Shown piece after piece: positions 46,399-58,089 of a stretch of DNA of 64,000 bases. A model generated the notes under the pieces. That model made no database searches and was not told where the DNA came from. It saw nothing but the letters and a program-made list of their open reading frames with translations. This DNA comes from Serpula lacrymans var. lacrymans S7.9 (Eukaryota > Basidiomycota > Agaricomycetes > Boletales > Serpulaceae). The stretch is from the NCBI RefSeq assembly GCF_000218685.1, contig NW_006763310.1, positions 53,628 through 117,627 on the forward strand, written 5' to 3'. Position 1 is the first letter of the stretch. Each line of letters starts with the position of its first letter. Position numbers and translations under genes: made by a program.

Positions 46399-46498
46399 NN
46401 NNNNNNNNNNNNNNNNNNNNNNNNNNNNNNNNNNNNNNNNNNNNNNNNNNNNNNNNNNNNNNNNNNNNNNNNNNNNNNNNNNNNNNNNNNNNNNNNNN
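46399..46498. other. assembly gap (100 N)
   Basis: Exactly 100 N between two LTRs of opposite orientation. Confidence 0.99.
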
Positions 46499-46499
46499 C

Positions 46500-46916
46500 T
46501 GTAACAACCAAGAGTTATTTACTCCGGCGCACACAGAAACACACTATAGAGATAATGATGACGGGAGTGGTTACCCCTTGAGCTGCAGTGAGTTAGTTGG
46601 TATACAACAGGAGGACTCGCTGAGGAGTCTCCTGGATCTATTGGGGTTTATATACTACTACAGGGTTGTTTGTACATGTGTACTATACAGTTGCTAGAGA
46701 CAGTGGCTGATGATGTCATGGGGCCTAGCCCGCATGGCCAGCTCCATTGTGTAAGAGAGTTGAGTCTAAAATAAGAGAAAAGGCAACGCGGCACGAGAAA
46801 GAGGAGTTTGAACAAAAGGGGAAATGCCGCGTGGCACCATGTGTGAAAGCTAAAGTACAAGTTTAAAGTGGAGAATGAAAATAACGGAAAGGTCCAAAAA
46901 TTGTGTTATCGTAACA
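46500..46916 (-). mobile_element. LTR, subfamily B, reverse orientation
   Basis: TGTAACAACCAAGAG to GTTATCGTAACA, complete at about 417 bp. It faces the truncated LTR at 46139 across the gap. A full-length element would have LTRs in the same orientation, so this is either two insertions or an inverted rearrangement. Confidence 0.88.
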
Positions 46917-47039
46917 ATCCCCATCATTGTTGTCTCAACACCGTCTGCATAGTCCTTTTCTCGTGTTTGCTGTGAACTCATCCTTACTCCAATCACATCA
47001 ACATATCAGCGCCTCAATCCTTGGTTATTCAGAGCATTT

Positions 47040-50000
47040 ATGGGCCGCAAGAAGTTTTCTTTTCTCACCTCTTCTTATGTCCATACAACAAGCTTGCGTG
47101 ACAGTGGGCTGCGGCATGTTACTCGGTCGACCCTCACAAAGATTCATCAAGACCAAGTTGAATTTGAATGCCGCCGTTGAGAGGAGCTCAAAAGTAAGTA
47201 AGCCTTTTATCCCCGGCTAGTCAGTGCACAGTTTAGCATATTCTAGGTAGAAATCAACCTTATCACGAAATGCTCTCAGAAATTGCGCAAAATATTGGTG
47301 TTCCTGCTGAGACACTCGAGGAGCATGGTATGTATGATTTGTATAACTGCTATACTGACAATCCTACAGAAGAGCAAGAATATGACCATGATTCTCAAGA
47401 TGAATGTGGGCTAGACGGTCAATACAAGTTTGACCCAGTAGAACGTGTTCGAGCAAGCATAATTACAAGGTCGTTTGATTAATGTCTGTTGTTGTCTAGC
47501 AGCTTACAGTAATTTAGTATGTGTGGTTCTTCTTTCGGATGTAGACGTGGTAATTATTGTACACGCATACAACGACATCATCATATGCATGAACACTGGC
47601 AGAATCAACTTTCTGATCTTGTCGAAGCTTATCTATGTTGGAAGTACAATTAATGTCCGACTGAAGACATGCAATCAACTCGCAAATTTGAGGTTGCAGC
47701 AGTCAACATGACAAGTTAAGTGTCCCATTGTTAGACATACAAGCGTGCTAATGCTTCCAAGGCTATGTGGACAAACTACCTGTTTCTCAGGGAGCTAATG
47801 AAGCAGCTAACGTCTCTTTAATCCATGTAGAATTGCTCGGATGTTCTCCTATACAGCCCTCTGTTGCTATATCCCTGGAATCACTTGAGATTTATCATCA
47901 GATAAAACAGCATCAATACTCCTTCAGCACCCAGGCAATGGCAAAAGTTCTATGTGCGCTCAACAATGTAATCCCACTCATACTTTCTCATGTGACTGTT
48001 TTAGCTTATAACACTGTTTCCAGGTTACGTATGTCTAAACATTTTGAGATCAGTTATCAATTGCATTTGACATATATTTAGAAATACTGCAAAGAGTTCA
48101 GGCTAAGGTTAACAAGCTACTTGGTAGGGATTGTCCTGACTGGCATATTTGTTTTGCGTGCCCGGCCTGTGGTTACAAGGTGCTTCTCTATTGTCTGGGC
48201 TTTGTAGTATCTTACATTATGTTACAGTGGCCAGATGATCCTCCAGTAGTCCCTGCACAAATTCACGGCATAGACAGTAACAACTCGGCAAAACGATGTG
48301 CCACATTGTTTTGCCAAGTGATGGTGCTGGTTCTGCAGATGAACGCATATTCCAAAGTCCCTGCCTTATAAGCAATGAAGACATTAATATTTTCCAGAAT
48401 GAAGTGCATAATTGACCTAGTGTTCAGGATCATTTGTCTATGCAGACAGACAATGCTGTTCGGACATCAAGAGGTGAAGAGCCACCAGAAATTTGCACAG
48501 ATAATTGGACTGTAGCCAATACAGTTGATGATCATACCATCAAAATATTTGAACAAGCAGGCATATTCATACCGGCTTGCCGTCATGGTACTGTTGAGAC
48601 ACTAGTGGAAATGTGACGCAGTGGAGAACTGTAGGTGCTTATATGGTCCAGACATATTTGGCTCCGACCAGGCAATTGGTTACAACATTGGTTGCTTGTT
48701 CGCAAAAACAATCTCACATAGTTCCCTGAGTAATCAAGCGGAATCGAAGAACTTGATGATGGCTGTCAACTCTTTCCATGGCCATGCTCACAATTGCACC
48801 TGCCAACTAACTAAGCACCCCCTCTATCTCAAAGGCTTTGGTTTGGAAGACATGGAGATGTGCGAACAGATTTTCTCGTCCTCAAATGGTACAGCTCATG
48901 TCATACAACATGCTTCACATTTCCATTGGCTCCAATACCTCAACCTATATTTCAATCAGTGGGATCAAGATAAATATCAAGAACTTAGTATGTATCAATT
49001 CATATCAATTTATTTACTGAATGTCACAATATTGATTCACCGCAGGTAACTTTCTTTTGAACAACTATAAACAAGTGTTAGTCATTCTTCAGGAGTATGG
49101 TCCAGATATCTCACAAGACTTACTCAGGAATCTGATTATGAGGTAATGGTGTTGGTTTACGTTGGTGCACTCGAAAAACTCACCCAGCTTGAGTGAGCAT
49201 TGTTGATGCATTCTTGTTCCTATTATGACTGATGCATTACTGTATAGGGAAAGTTATGGGGTTATGACAACTGTACAGTTTGAAAACTACGTCCCTTCAG
49301 GCTTTGTGTCTAGCGCAAAGGAGCAAAAATATTGGCTTTCAGCTTCTCGTGCCAAGGAGGCGGCTCGAGTGGAAGCAGTTTGTTGTTTGAATTTGTAAAT
49401 GAATGTGGTTGCTGACATTGAAAAATGGATGGAAATATATGAGCGTTGGAAATCTGATAGCGCTGAATATTGTGAGGCGCTGGAGTATCTTAACAATTGA
49501 AAGTTCATCTGTGCCGTAGAAAGTCTCGAAGCGCTTGTTGTCCAGCATTTGTTTGAATTGTTGAAGGCAAACCTAGCAGGCACAGGTAAGTCAGTAAACA
49601 ATATTAATTCACTTGTTCACCTCATTACCTGAGCAGGTTACAAGTTACGACAGCATATCTCTAAAGCTATCAGTCAATGGTCTTTTGCCATTCGGACTGC
49701 GTCAGACAGGTACAACAAGCTTGCAGCTGAGCAAAAAAACCCAGCACCTGTCCTAGAGTATTCCCAGGTGGTGTCATATACTTGGTTGGGCAAATTTGAA
49801 CTATTGAAATGTTCACGTCATGACATTCTAAAGAAACCATGGGCTGTGCCATCAAATCGTGAACTGGCAGTGAAATATTTCAAGGTTATTTGTGCGCAAG
49901 AGGAAATCAAACATCTTTATGTTGAAATAAGGAGGCTGCATGAGTGGGTTAACGCCAAGGATGCACATCTGCTTGTTATGGCTGAGGGTACTGCAGGTGA

Positions 50001-50250
50001 TGAGTACATTGCATTGGAAATTAATGCCAAGTATCTCACTCATCGGCGTGTTAACAATGTTCACTGCCGTCATCTACAGCAGATTTATAATCTCAAAGGC
50101 TTTTCTGGAGATATCAAAGACAATAACTCTGCACAGCACAACAATACCATCAATTCTCAAGAATTAGATAACGGTGACGATGAAGAAGATGATTTTTTAT
50201 TTGGGGAGGTTTCTAGGATGCAGAAGTGCCTTCAAAGAATGTTGATATAA
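47040..50250 (+). pseudogene. KDZ transposase with CxC1 head, near full length but dead
   Basis: ATG 47040 (MGRKKFSFLTSS). An in-frame TGA follows, then an intron (donor at about 47192). IGVPAETLEEHGMYDL, HHHMHEHWQNQLSDLVEAYL (about 47560) and FEVAAVNMTS lead to LLGCSPIQPSVAISLESLEI (about 47840), the CxC1 signature. CPACGYK (48170) is followed by an intron (about 48180-48228). The KDZ domain has IDSNNSAKR, FEQAGIFIPACRHG (48560), IGYNIGC (48680), FHGHAHNCTCQL (48780), CEQIFSSSNG (48870) and HASHFHWLQYL. The tail has WMEIYERWKSDSAEYCEALE, GYKLRQHISKAISQW and YTWLGKFELLKCSRHD, ending near 50250. Stops and shifts occur at several points. The aspartate usual in GYDIGC is Asn here. Confidence 0.85.
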
Positions 50251-51259
50251 TGAATTTTGATACCAGATGTAGTTTATGATACCGTTTACATGAATAAGAA
50301 TGTCAATTTTATGTTGATTATATTGATAGTATGAGTGGTACTGGATTGTCAATTGCTAAACAGTTTTCGATGGTTTGCTATTTTTGTGTTTGTCATGTCA
50401 GGATATTTACACTAGGACATAGTCTACAACTCGATCGATAACCTGAAATGGCCGGCTTGTGACTTGGTACTGAATGGTGCACTTATGGTCACCTGTGATT
50501 CCCACGTAATATATCTAACTAGAACAATAATTACTGCCTTGATGCACCTCCAATTAGATGGTTTAAAGCTATTCTTGGGCCTCTTTTATTGTTTCTTCAT
50601 TAATTAGCAACTTTGGAGTTGAAAAAAGAGTCACCTGAACCGGCAACTACACCCGGTTAGTCATCAGAGCCATTGCTGTCTATTGGAAGTCCGCGTTTCT
50701 CCCAGTTAGGCAAGAACTATATAGTTTTTTTGGCCTCTCCTGCTGAGAGACAACGTGTTCGGCAACACCACTCATTTGCAGTCTGTGCCCCTCCAAATAT
50801 GGTAGCAGCTATACAGTTCTGCAGCTTCCCCCCGCACGGTGTGCGTTCCCGTTTGGCCATGTTTGGTGACACTCGGTTACCGGCACGTGATGATCAACAA
50901 GTCGTGTTGCTTGTATATCATGCAAGGTCACTGTTCAGCACAGCGAGCTTGTGTATTGAGCCTGTTTCTTCAATTTTGAGCTTTGGGAATGAGGGAAATC
51001 TTCATATATACATATTTCTAGGGCCATAACCACATCAATCCTGTGTCCATAGACAAACGCATGGAAAAACAACACAATCTCAGCATCAAACATACACGGA
51101 TACTAAATTTTGAGGGGAAAGACACATAAGACATAACATCTGGGCATATAACAAAGCACTGACAAGGGGAACATTATCTATTTAGCAAAGGCAGTGTGTT
51201 TAATAGTGCAATATGGGACTTACATCTACTCATTGTCTCCCAAGTCTTCCGAGGATGAC
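50251..51259. other. no clear gene
   Basis: A plus frame at 50673-51029 reads SPRFSQLGKNYIVFLASPAE and so on without a known motif. Otherwise nothing. Confidence 0.35.
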
Positions 51260-53103
51260 TCAATTGTCTCTGCACTTATGGGTGCTCTCCGAATGGCTGT
51301 CCTCCTGTTCATGGTGCGTGTTTTGTTCTCCTTGTTCTTGTTCTGGGTGGTCTGTCAATGCTTTCTGGGTAAACCTGCATCTGATCGTTTTTTTCCTCTT
51401 CTTCCGAGTCACCTCGCCTGCATTCTGCCGTGCTTCAAGTTCAGTCCTGTAGGCTTTCAACTGGGATTGTGTTAACTTGATCCAATGACAAGTACCGTTT
51501 CTCCATGCGTCACGAAGCTGCCAGATTTCTGTGACTATCCCAATAGCAGATGGATTGACAAAAGGTATGTTTGTGGGCCAGCCGACAATTTTCACACCGT
51601 GCAAGGAGACAATGGCAGTCTCATATTTCTTGTAGTCCATCTTAGTTGTTCAGCCCAGAACCTTGCCTATGGTCAAGTAATAGATTAGCTTATTGTATTA
51701 TTGTAAGGTGAGAGAGGTGGAACATACGAAGGCCAATCTTGCAGGCCCTTGCACACTGACAACAACAGTTTTGAAGGTTGTTTTGCTCTGCTGTATCTAC
51801 AAGGAAATGTTAGCAAATGGATCCTGGTGGTGTGATGAGCACTGACTTTGGTTTCTAGAACATCCCCACTGCTCAAATAACTGGGCAATTTCGTCTGGAT
51901 CCCTACCAATTACATCTTCCCAAAAATTGAGGGAGTTGTCACTCCCATACCAAGTGGCTGCTCCTAAGTTGTTAATGTGTCCTTGCGTGAGGAAAAAACA
52001 CCCGTATGAGCCTGTACGGAGTGCCAGATTATCAAGCTAAGGTATACAAGTAAGTCAGTATATTAAGATGATGACAATGGGAAACAGACCTCTCTTCCAA
52101 TCCTGTCTGATGTGCACATAAGATCATGAGCAGCAGCGGCATTGTTGAAGCAAACACCAGAGCTCTTTATCTCACAATGTTCGAGGAGGAGATTGCGCAT
52201 CTCCTCCTGCTTGTCCTTGCACAACCCCTCTGGTCCCTGTTTGACTTTTGCTAAAGACTGAATTTCTTGGAGGCGCTTCTTCTCGCCAACAGGAAGGTCT
52301 GTCGACTTATCAGCCATACACAAGCTTCAGTTTGTGAAAATATTTACTTACCAGCATTAACCTCTAGCGACTTGGCATGCACTATGGCATTGTACATATT
52401 TGGAGCCTGGGGTTTCTTGAATGTAGCCTGCGATCCTGTGAGGGCTTTTGTGCATTCTATTGTCATGTTATGCTTTTCAGCAAGCAACTCTAGTTGTTCG
52501 TTCCAACTCTGTATATATTTTCTGATGTCCTCATTGATTTGGTCCCTGTGCAGTTTCCTCTGATCAGCAGCCAGATTTTATGTAGCGTTTTCGGCTTCTG
52601 TAAGTTGACGAGGGGGTGCTTGAGTTAAATTAATGGGTCAAGTGGGATTTTGCGCTGCCCTCCAATTGTGTGACTGGTGGGTTCCCTGGGAGTGTGGTTT
52701 GCTGTGGCACCAGGGGCGTTACTTGCCCATTCAAAACAGGCGGGTCGAGCAATGTGGTGAGCGAATCTATCCCAAAGTCATTTGCAATATTGTGAAGGAT
52801 ATTGTCGTCAATTAATTGATACCCCGCACCGTCAAGGGTGAGGTAGTTAACATCTGGTCATGTTGGCGACAGAGGCGTTGACGTGCCTCTAGCATTACTG
52901 ACAGGGGGAAAAACTTCGTCCAAATTGAAGAAAGCTGGTGGGCAAAGTTCTTGCTGTCCAGGAACTCGGTGATATGATACTAAGGCATTGGATATATTAC
53001 TGTGGAAAGAAACCAGTTGTGAGCCCATGATAGTGGGTTCCCTGCTGGAGGGAACAGTTGTATTGGACAAGATTCCGTATGTAAAATCTGACATGAGTAA
53101 TGA
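51260..53103 (-). pseudogene. unrecognised repeat-associated gene, truncated upstream by an LTR
   Basis: Read leftward: a serine/proline-rich N-part (SPTxPDVNYLTLDGAGYQLI, about 52860), AENAT then AADQRKLHRDQINEDIRKYI (52550), MYNAIVHAKSLEVNAGK, an intron, DLPVGEKKRLQEIQSLA (52300), NNAAAAHDLMCTSDRIGRE, LRTGSYGCFFLTQGHINN (52000), then MDYKKYETAIVSLHGVKIVG and IPFVNPSAIG ... GTCHWIKLT (51640-51480), and a basic C-terminus. The KYETAIVxxxGVxxxGWPxxIPFxxPSxIG pattern belongs, from memory, to a large agaricomycete family of unknown function. The C-terminal exon (51260-51640) is open. Upstream the frame has stops, and an LTR sits at 53104. Confidence 0.5.
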
Positions 53104-53521
53104 TGTTACGACAACACAATTTCCGGACATTTTCTTTCTTTTCATTCTCCGCTTTAACCTTGTACTTTAGCTTTCACACATGGTGCCACGCGGCATTTCC
53201 CCCTTTGTGTTCAAACTCCTCTTTCTCGCGCCGCATTGCCTTTTCTCTTATTTTAGATTCAACTCTCTCACGCAGTGGAGCTGGCCATACAGGCTAGGCC
53301 CTATGACATCATCAGCCACTGCCTCTATCAACTGTATAGTACATATGTACAAACAAACCTGTAGTAGTATATATACCCCAATAGATCCAGGAGACTACTC
53401 AGCGAGTCCTCCTGTTGTATACCAACTAACTCACTGCAGCCAAGGGGTAACCACTCCCCATCTTCATCTTCTCTATAGTGTGTTTTGTGTGCGCCAGAGT
53501 AACTAACTCTTGGTTGTTACA
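53104..53521 (+). mobile_element. solo LTR, subfamily B
   Basis: TGTTACGACAACACAATTTC to GGTTGTTACA with ATGA on both sides (53100-53103 and 53522-53525), a 4-bp target duplication. It has a TATATATA box and the shared right-hand segment. Confidence 0.92.
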
Positions 53522-54224
53522 ATGAAGATTCTGTGAGCAAAAGCATTGTTGAGACCTTCAAAACGTAGAAACGGAGCTGTCCAAATTGACGGGATCATTA
53601 ATACACCGTCCCACATGAACTTCATGCAGGGACTTGCAGGACAATGCTAGGAGGATGGTTAAGACCACATGCTTCATCTCCCTCAAATTACAGACTCTTC
53701 GGCTGAGATTTTCCGAGGTCACGTGTACTGGCAGTACTTGTAGTAGAAAATCAGCAGTACAACGCTCTTGGCTTGAAAAACTGACCTCCCTTCCCTGCAT
53801 GCTTCCAAAAGTCCTTTGTGATAAGTGTACAAACCTGTAATTTTCACCTTGTATGACGGAAAAAGGTGCGAACACCACATTGAAGATATTCATCCTCATT
53901 TTTCTGGCATGTCTGGCATTGTCACGCCATTGTAACAAACTAAGTAGAAGAAACAACCACAAGGAAAATCAGCACACATCCAGCACACAGACATAAAACA
54001 ACAACATACCATACTGGTATACCAGTACCTTGAGAAGACCCTCCTACTTTGATGCTGGAGATACCAATGAGCGAGAACCAACCACCACCTGGGCCATTGT
54101 CATTGCATCAAGTACACATCCTGAGGCGTGAGATGAGCGCCCACTGGCGTGGTCGGGTCACTGACAAGGAGCAATCACTTTGCACTCTGGTAGTCTCGGT
54201 GTATCTCTCATTGCATACTAATAT
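53522..54224. other. no clear gene
   Basis: A 134-codon minus frame (53558-53962) starts hydrophobic (MWLFLLLSLLQW) but shows no other feature. It could continue the gene on the far side of the LTR, but frame continuity was not shown. Confidence 0.3.
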
Positions 54225-54680
54225 TTACAGACCCAAGTGATAACAAACTTCCGACATTTTTGTGAGAGGGACCGCTGGCGCATCCTCGTCAAGTTTAACT
54301 TCAAAAAAATTAACTTCCACTGTGACCATCAACACCAGTGCATATATTTGAAGAGCCATATCTCTGATGTTGTCGCATGTTCCCTTGCATGGCCAGGTGA
54401 GCAAATTTCTCTTTATCTCCTTCAATAGGTCCTCCCATCCTGCACATGCTTGTCCCAATTTTCAAAAAACTTGTCGACCTCCCAGCGCCCTCTCTCTCTC
54501 ACTTTCCCCAACTCTTTATCAAACATCCTACCCCATGAACCTTCAGGTCCCCAGTCTACCTGCCATGCAACCACAGCACAACGCAATGAAGAGATATTAA
54601 CTGTGTTTGTTGAGCATTCAGATTCTGTGGAGTCAATATTATCATTGAGAACTTCGATAGAAGATGTTGGCTGGTTTTGA
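54225..54680 (-). pseudogene. unrecognised coding remnant
   Basis: Minus strand: SIEVLNDNIDSTESECSTN (54660), AVVAWQVDWGPEGSWGRMFD and RGRWEVDKFFENWDKHVQD (54470). After a one-base shift come LKEIKRNLLTW and DMALQIYALVLMVTVEVNFF (54380-54300). Protein-like composition with one frameshift; no family recognised. Confidence 0.35.
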
Positions 54681-55689
54681 GATGCTGAAGCTGGCAGTTG
54701 ATTAATGATGACTTCCTTCTCTGCTTTCTTCCTGTAGACTACTTAGCACATATTAACCTCGTAATAAAAGCAAATGGCGTACTTATGACAATTTCTGGCA
54801 AAGTTGGTCAGTCAGACATTGTAAGGCCCTCTGGCACATCCTTTGTCCTTGATTTATTTCTCACCTAGCAGAATGAAGACGTGCCTTCTCTCTCTGTGCC
54901 TTGAGGATGCTGGTAAGAAACAATAAGAAACAGGCGACCCAAAATCAGCACAATATGGACTTTAAAAGGAGCAGGCTTACTGAGGTTTAGATAACCATCG
55001 CTCTATAGCCTGGCGTTGCTAATCCTTTTTGTTTTCGACGACCATGAGCTTCCGCAGATTGAGCAAGGGATTTCCAATGATGAAGGCATTGTGTCTCTCT
55101 CCTGTAGAAAGCAAGGCTGCAATCGTGGCGGCTGAGATTCAACTTGGTGGATTAATCTGTCCCAAACCATGCATTATGCATGATTTATAATAGAGAACAC
55201 CTATAATGTATAGCAAATGTGTTTGCTATATCATGAAGAATTGTGTCAGCTTCAACATAAACCAGTAGGCCCTGTTCAAAAATTCAAGAGTGAGGTGGTG
55301 ATCATATCATTGAGACAAGTGGATGTGCCCAAGATGATTTATGGTGGAGAGATATTGCTGCCCTGGATTTATAGTGAACATAGTCTCAGTTTTGCACATT
55401 TTGCGCAACTTTCAATGATGTGGTTTGGCATACCAGATAGTTTAGACCACACTTTCCTCCTTGTATCCTTGTGAAACAGATGTATTTAATGTATCTCTCC
55501 TCAAAATGTATTTATTGTAGTGTTAGTACTTGTGTGAGGTTCATGTGCGCTTCAGACGATTAACTACGATTGCAGAACTACATTAGCATGGGATGTATCA
55601 TACAAAAGACTATCGTAAATCTGTCACAAGAGTGGGTAGAGTTGTCAACTGCGCTTTGATTGAGTAAATATGAAAGAAATCACATATAA
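54681..55689. other. no clear gene
   Basis: A plus frame at 55217-55474 lacks motifs. No repeats were noticed. Confidence 0.35.
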
Positions 55690-56380
55690 TCATAAGACAT
55701 GGCTGAATTGATCAGTTAACGCCCCAAGCACATCCCATGAACGTTCTGTGAGAGCAGAGTATGGGTCATTATCATAGGAATGGAGGTCCTCCAACCAGAA
55801 CCAACCACCAGGGATTGGGACCGCTCGAACGGCACCCAACTCATACTTACTTCTATATTTCCTGAGAGCCTCATCAAAGTTGTTGTATTTCTTATACCTA
55901 TTACCGCTAACACCTAGTACCCTCTCAGCAGTATCATCCCTAATTTTATTTAGTAGAATTGAACAGAATGGAAGGCCGAACTCACCAGGTGTAGAAGATC
56001 CCCACTTCTTGACCAACCCAGACAACATAGCAACCCTCTGGAGTGACGCCTTTTGCAGGAAGTCAAATGTGGTCGGGGCGAGGAATGTTTGATTTGAACA
56101 ATGTCATTGGACTGACAGGAGGTTGGGCAGGCGGCTTGTTTTTGATGGTGGGTGGTAATTGTGGACTCTCCAAGTCATAAGGACCTGCCACGGCCAGCTG
56201 GGGAGACTTTCTTGGGGTGGTTGTCACAGAGATAGCATCTGTGATTGTTGTGGTTGTGGTTGTGGTTGTGGTTGTAGTGGTATGGGTGCTTGTGACTGTC
56301 TCTGTGAAAGGCAGGCATTGCGCTGTGGGTAGAATCAATAACTCGAGCAAAGAATCATCTACTGATGTTACCTACCTGAG
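55690..56380 (-). CDS. RNase H1 N-terminal-like domain protein, partial
   Basis: Exon 1 (minus) has a threonine run encoded by a TTGTGG repeat (56240-56280) and a proline-rich linker. After one in-frame TGA it has EGCYVVWVGQEVGIFYTW, ending at GTGAGT (about 55991). A 46-nt intron with CTACTAA near its end follows. Exon 2 is DDTAERVLGVSGNRYKKYNN and PIPGGWFWLEDLHS, ending at a stop near 55690. The two exons together give the RNase H1 N-terminal fold pattern (YxVxxGxxxGxFxxWxx...VxGVSGxxYKKY). In RNase H1 this domain binds RNA/DNA hybrids; no nuclease domain is present. The stop before the domain means this copy may be non-functional. Confidence 0.5.
56236..56282. repeat. hexanucleotide microsatellite (TTGTGG)n
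   Basis: About five copies of TTGTGG with small interruptions. On the minus strand it encodes a run of threonines. Confidence 0.85.
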
Positions 56381-56956
56381 CGATTGTCATGGCGTGGTTT
56401 TCCAGGTGAAAACAAAGAGGTCGGAGGAATGGCACTAGAATTGGCTGTAGGTGATTGGTGCGTGCAAGTCATGGCAGGAGATAGAGTGAATAATGATGTG
56501 GCTATCAATCACATACCTGTGTCACGCACTGTCACGGACGTGTCCTGAGACCTGCCGCTGAGTACCGGTGGGTACTGAATACCAAGTCCACTATGCAGAA
56601 CATCAATACATCATCATCCAAGTTGCACCCATGGTTGGTGTAAATGCAAAACGCCCTCAAAATTGTACCGGCTTGTTGAGTGGGAAAGTCAGACGTGTGG
56701 GGCGGACTCGAGACAAGAATAGCATGCCAACAAAGCCTGTGCATGGGGTTTTGGGTCCAAAGGCACTTACAAAAAGAGCCTTAGAGTCATATGAAAGTCA
56801 CAGGGTTCACATGCAAGGTGAGTGACTGACGCACCTAAAAATATAGCAACCCTTACGTGAACAAGAAATGATGTCTGACGTCTGATGTGCTTTGGAGGCA
56901 CTGAGAGACCTCCCCAACGCACCAGTCAGTGACGACCATCAAGAAAAATGGGGGTA

Positions 56957-57708
56957 GCTATATAGAGCTCTATAGCACTATAAGTGCTCATAAAGCTGTT
57001 ATAGCGGTCAAACCTGCTATAGAACCTCTGCCATCTATAGAGCCTCATATAGCTCTATAAATGCTCTTATAGATGTTGGAAATTGTTGTGTGGCTGATAG
57101 AAAAAATTAACTCAGGCAGGATTTGAACTCTCACCTAGTCAGCTTGTGGGTGACTAAGCAACTTAGAGCCACACATCACACATTTATCCACTACACCATG
57201 AGAGCTTTTAAAATATATTATACAGGTGTCATACATTGACCTTTCATGGACTTAGGTTATTTTGTTACTCATTGTCACCACTTATATTTGGATAAATCAT
57301 TATTCTCATTTGTATAAATATCAAAGATACAAACTACTATTTCACTAATACAGGCTACATAATTAATTAATACTGTATGATTTATTAGCCCTTTTAAGCA
57401 GCTTCAACTATATTATAACTATGACTTTTACAGCTATAGGAGCTATGTAGGCTATAAGAGCACTTATAGTACCTTGCCTATAATAATATACTTGACTCCA
57501 AATACTTTTGGCCTCTTTCTATTATTGAACAAATTTATTAGATTAATCCAGAGTTTGAGGGAATTATAGACACTTCTCCCCTTGGTTAAAAATTTTGCCT
57601 ACTACTGTGCTATAAAAGCTATAAGAGCTATGATTGCACTAATAGTACTATAGTTTCTATGAGTGCATTTATATATATAGGTGGTGGCTATATAGCGCTA
57701 TATAGCAA
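56957..57708. repeat. TATAGC-rich element inserted in the CxC1 fragment
   Basis: Dense GCTATA/TATAGC words lie at both ends: GCTATATAGAGCTCTATAGC at about 56959 and the perfect palindrome GCTATATAGCGCTATATAGC at 57689-57708. Further copies lie at 56990-57080, 57438-57470 and 57609-57660. The middle is AT-rich and contains a tRNA-like segment. No target duplication was identified, so the boundaries are approximate. Confidence 0.5.
57111..57205 (-). repeat. tRNA-like segment with pol III A and B boxes (possible SINE head)
   Basis: On the minus strand it starts GCTCTCATGGTGTAGTGGAT, with an A-box-like TGGTGTAGTGG and a B-box-like GAGTTCAAATCC about 57 nt later. The spacing is longer than in a normal tRNA, and the 3' acceptor strand does not pair well with GCTCTCA. 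It is therefore not a functional tRNA. It is followed by TATAGC-rich sequence and not by a terminator. A tRNA-derived SINE is the simplest reading. Confidence 0.45.
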
Positions 57709-58089
57709 AAGGGTTTTTCCTGATGACAAAGATATATACAACAACATTGCGACCCTCAATGATGTGCTTGATGGTTCAGAGCCATTGAACATCAGTCATG
57801 CGGGTGGAGAATTTGAAGCACTCACGAGGGAACTCAACGGCAACTTGTGGAAAGAGTACATTATCTTAACCCAATATTTTCTTTGTCTTCTCATGAATTG
57901 TCAGCTACTATCGCCATAAATCACGTCGACCAGATCATCAAGATGGTAGAGACCATATCATGTGCCGGGTTTCTGCCTTTAATCATCAGCTGACTGCAAT
58001 TACAGATGCATACCTCAAGTGGACTTACAATCGCAAGGCATCTGGTGCTCAAGGTTTTCTAGGGGAACAAAAAGTATGCACCGGCAATG

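Larger units (their letters stand above)
56870..58089 (+). pseudogene. second CxC1 (KDZ) gene fragment, interrupted
   Basis: ALEALRDLPNAPVSDDHQEK (about 56890-56950) precedes a 750-bp insertion. Coding resumes at 57712 with DDKDIYNNIATLNDVLDGSE, ISHAGGEFEALTRELNGNLW, a 49-nt intron (57856-57904), then RDHIMCRVSAFNHQLTAITD and AYLKWTYNRK. The LDGxxxxxISHAGGEFxxL and LxAxxDAYLKW patterns are those of the CxC1 region. The gene stops at the LTR at 58090 and the KDZ domain is not found beyond it, so it was truncated, probably by recombination at that LTR. Confidence 0.7.

Noticed and set aside
46927..47220. 97-codon plus frame starting at 46927 as the KDZ N-terminus
   Set aside because: The frame starting at ATG 47040 gives the basic MGRKKFSF start expected for CxC1 proteins; the 46927 frame is out of phase with it.
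57111..57205. Functional tRNA gene
   Set aside because: A and B boxes are present, but the spacing is too long, the acceptor stem does not pair at the 3' side and no anticodon arm is convincing.
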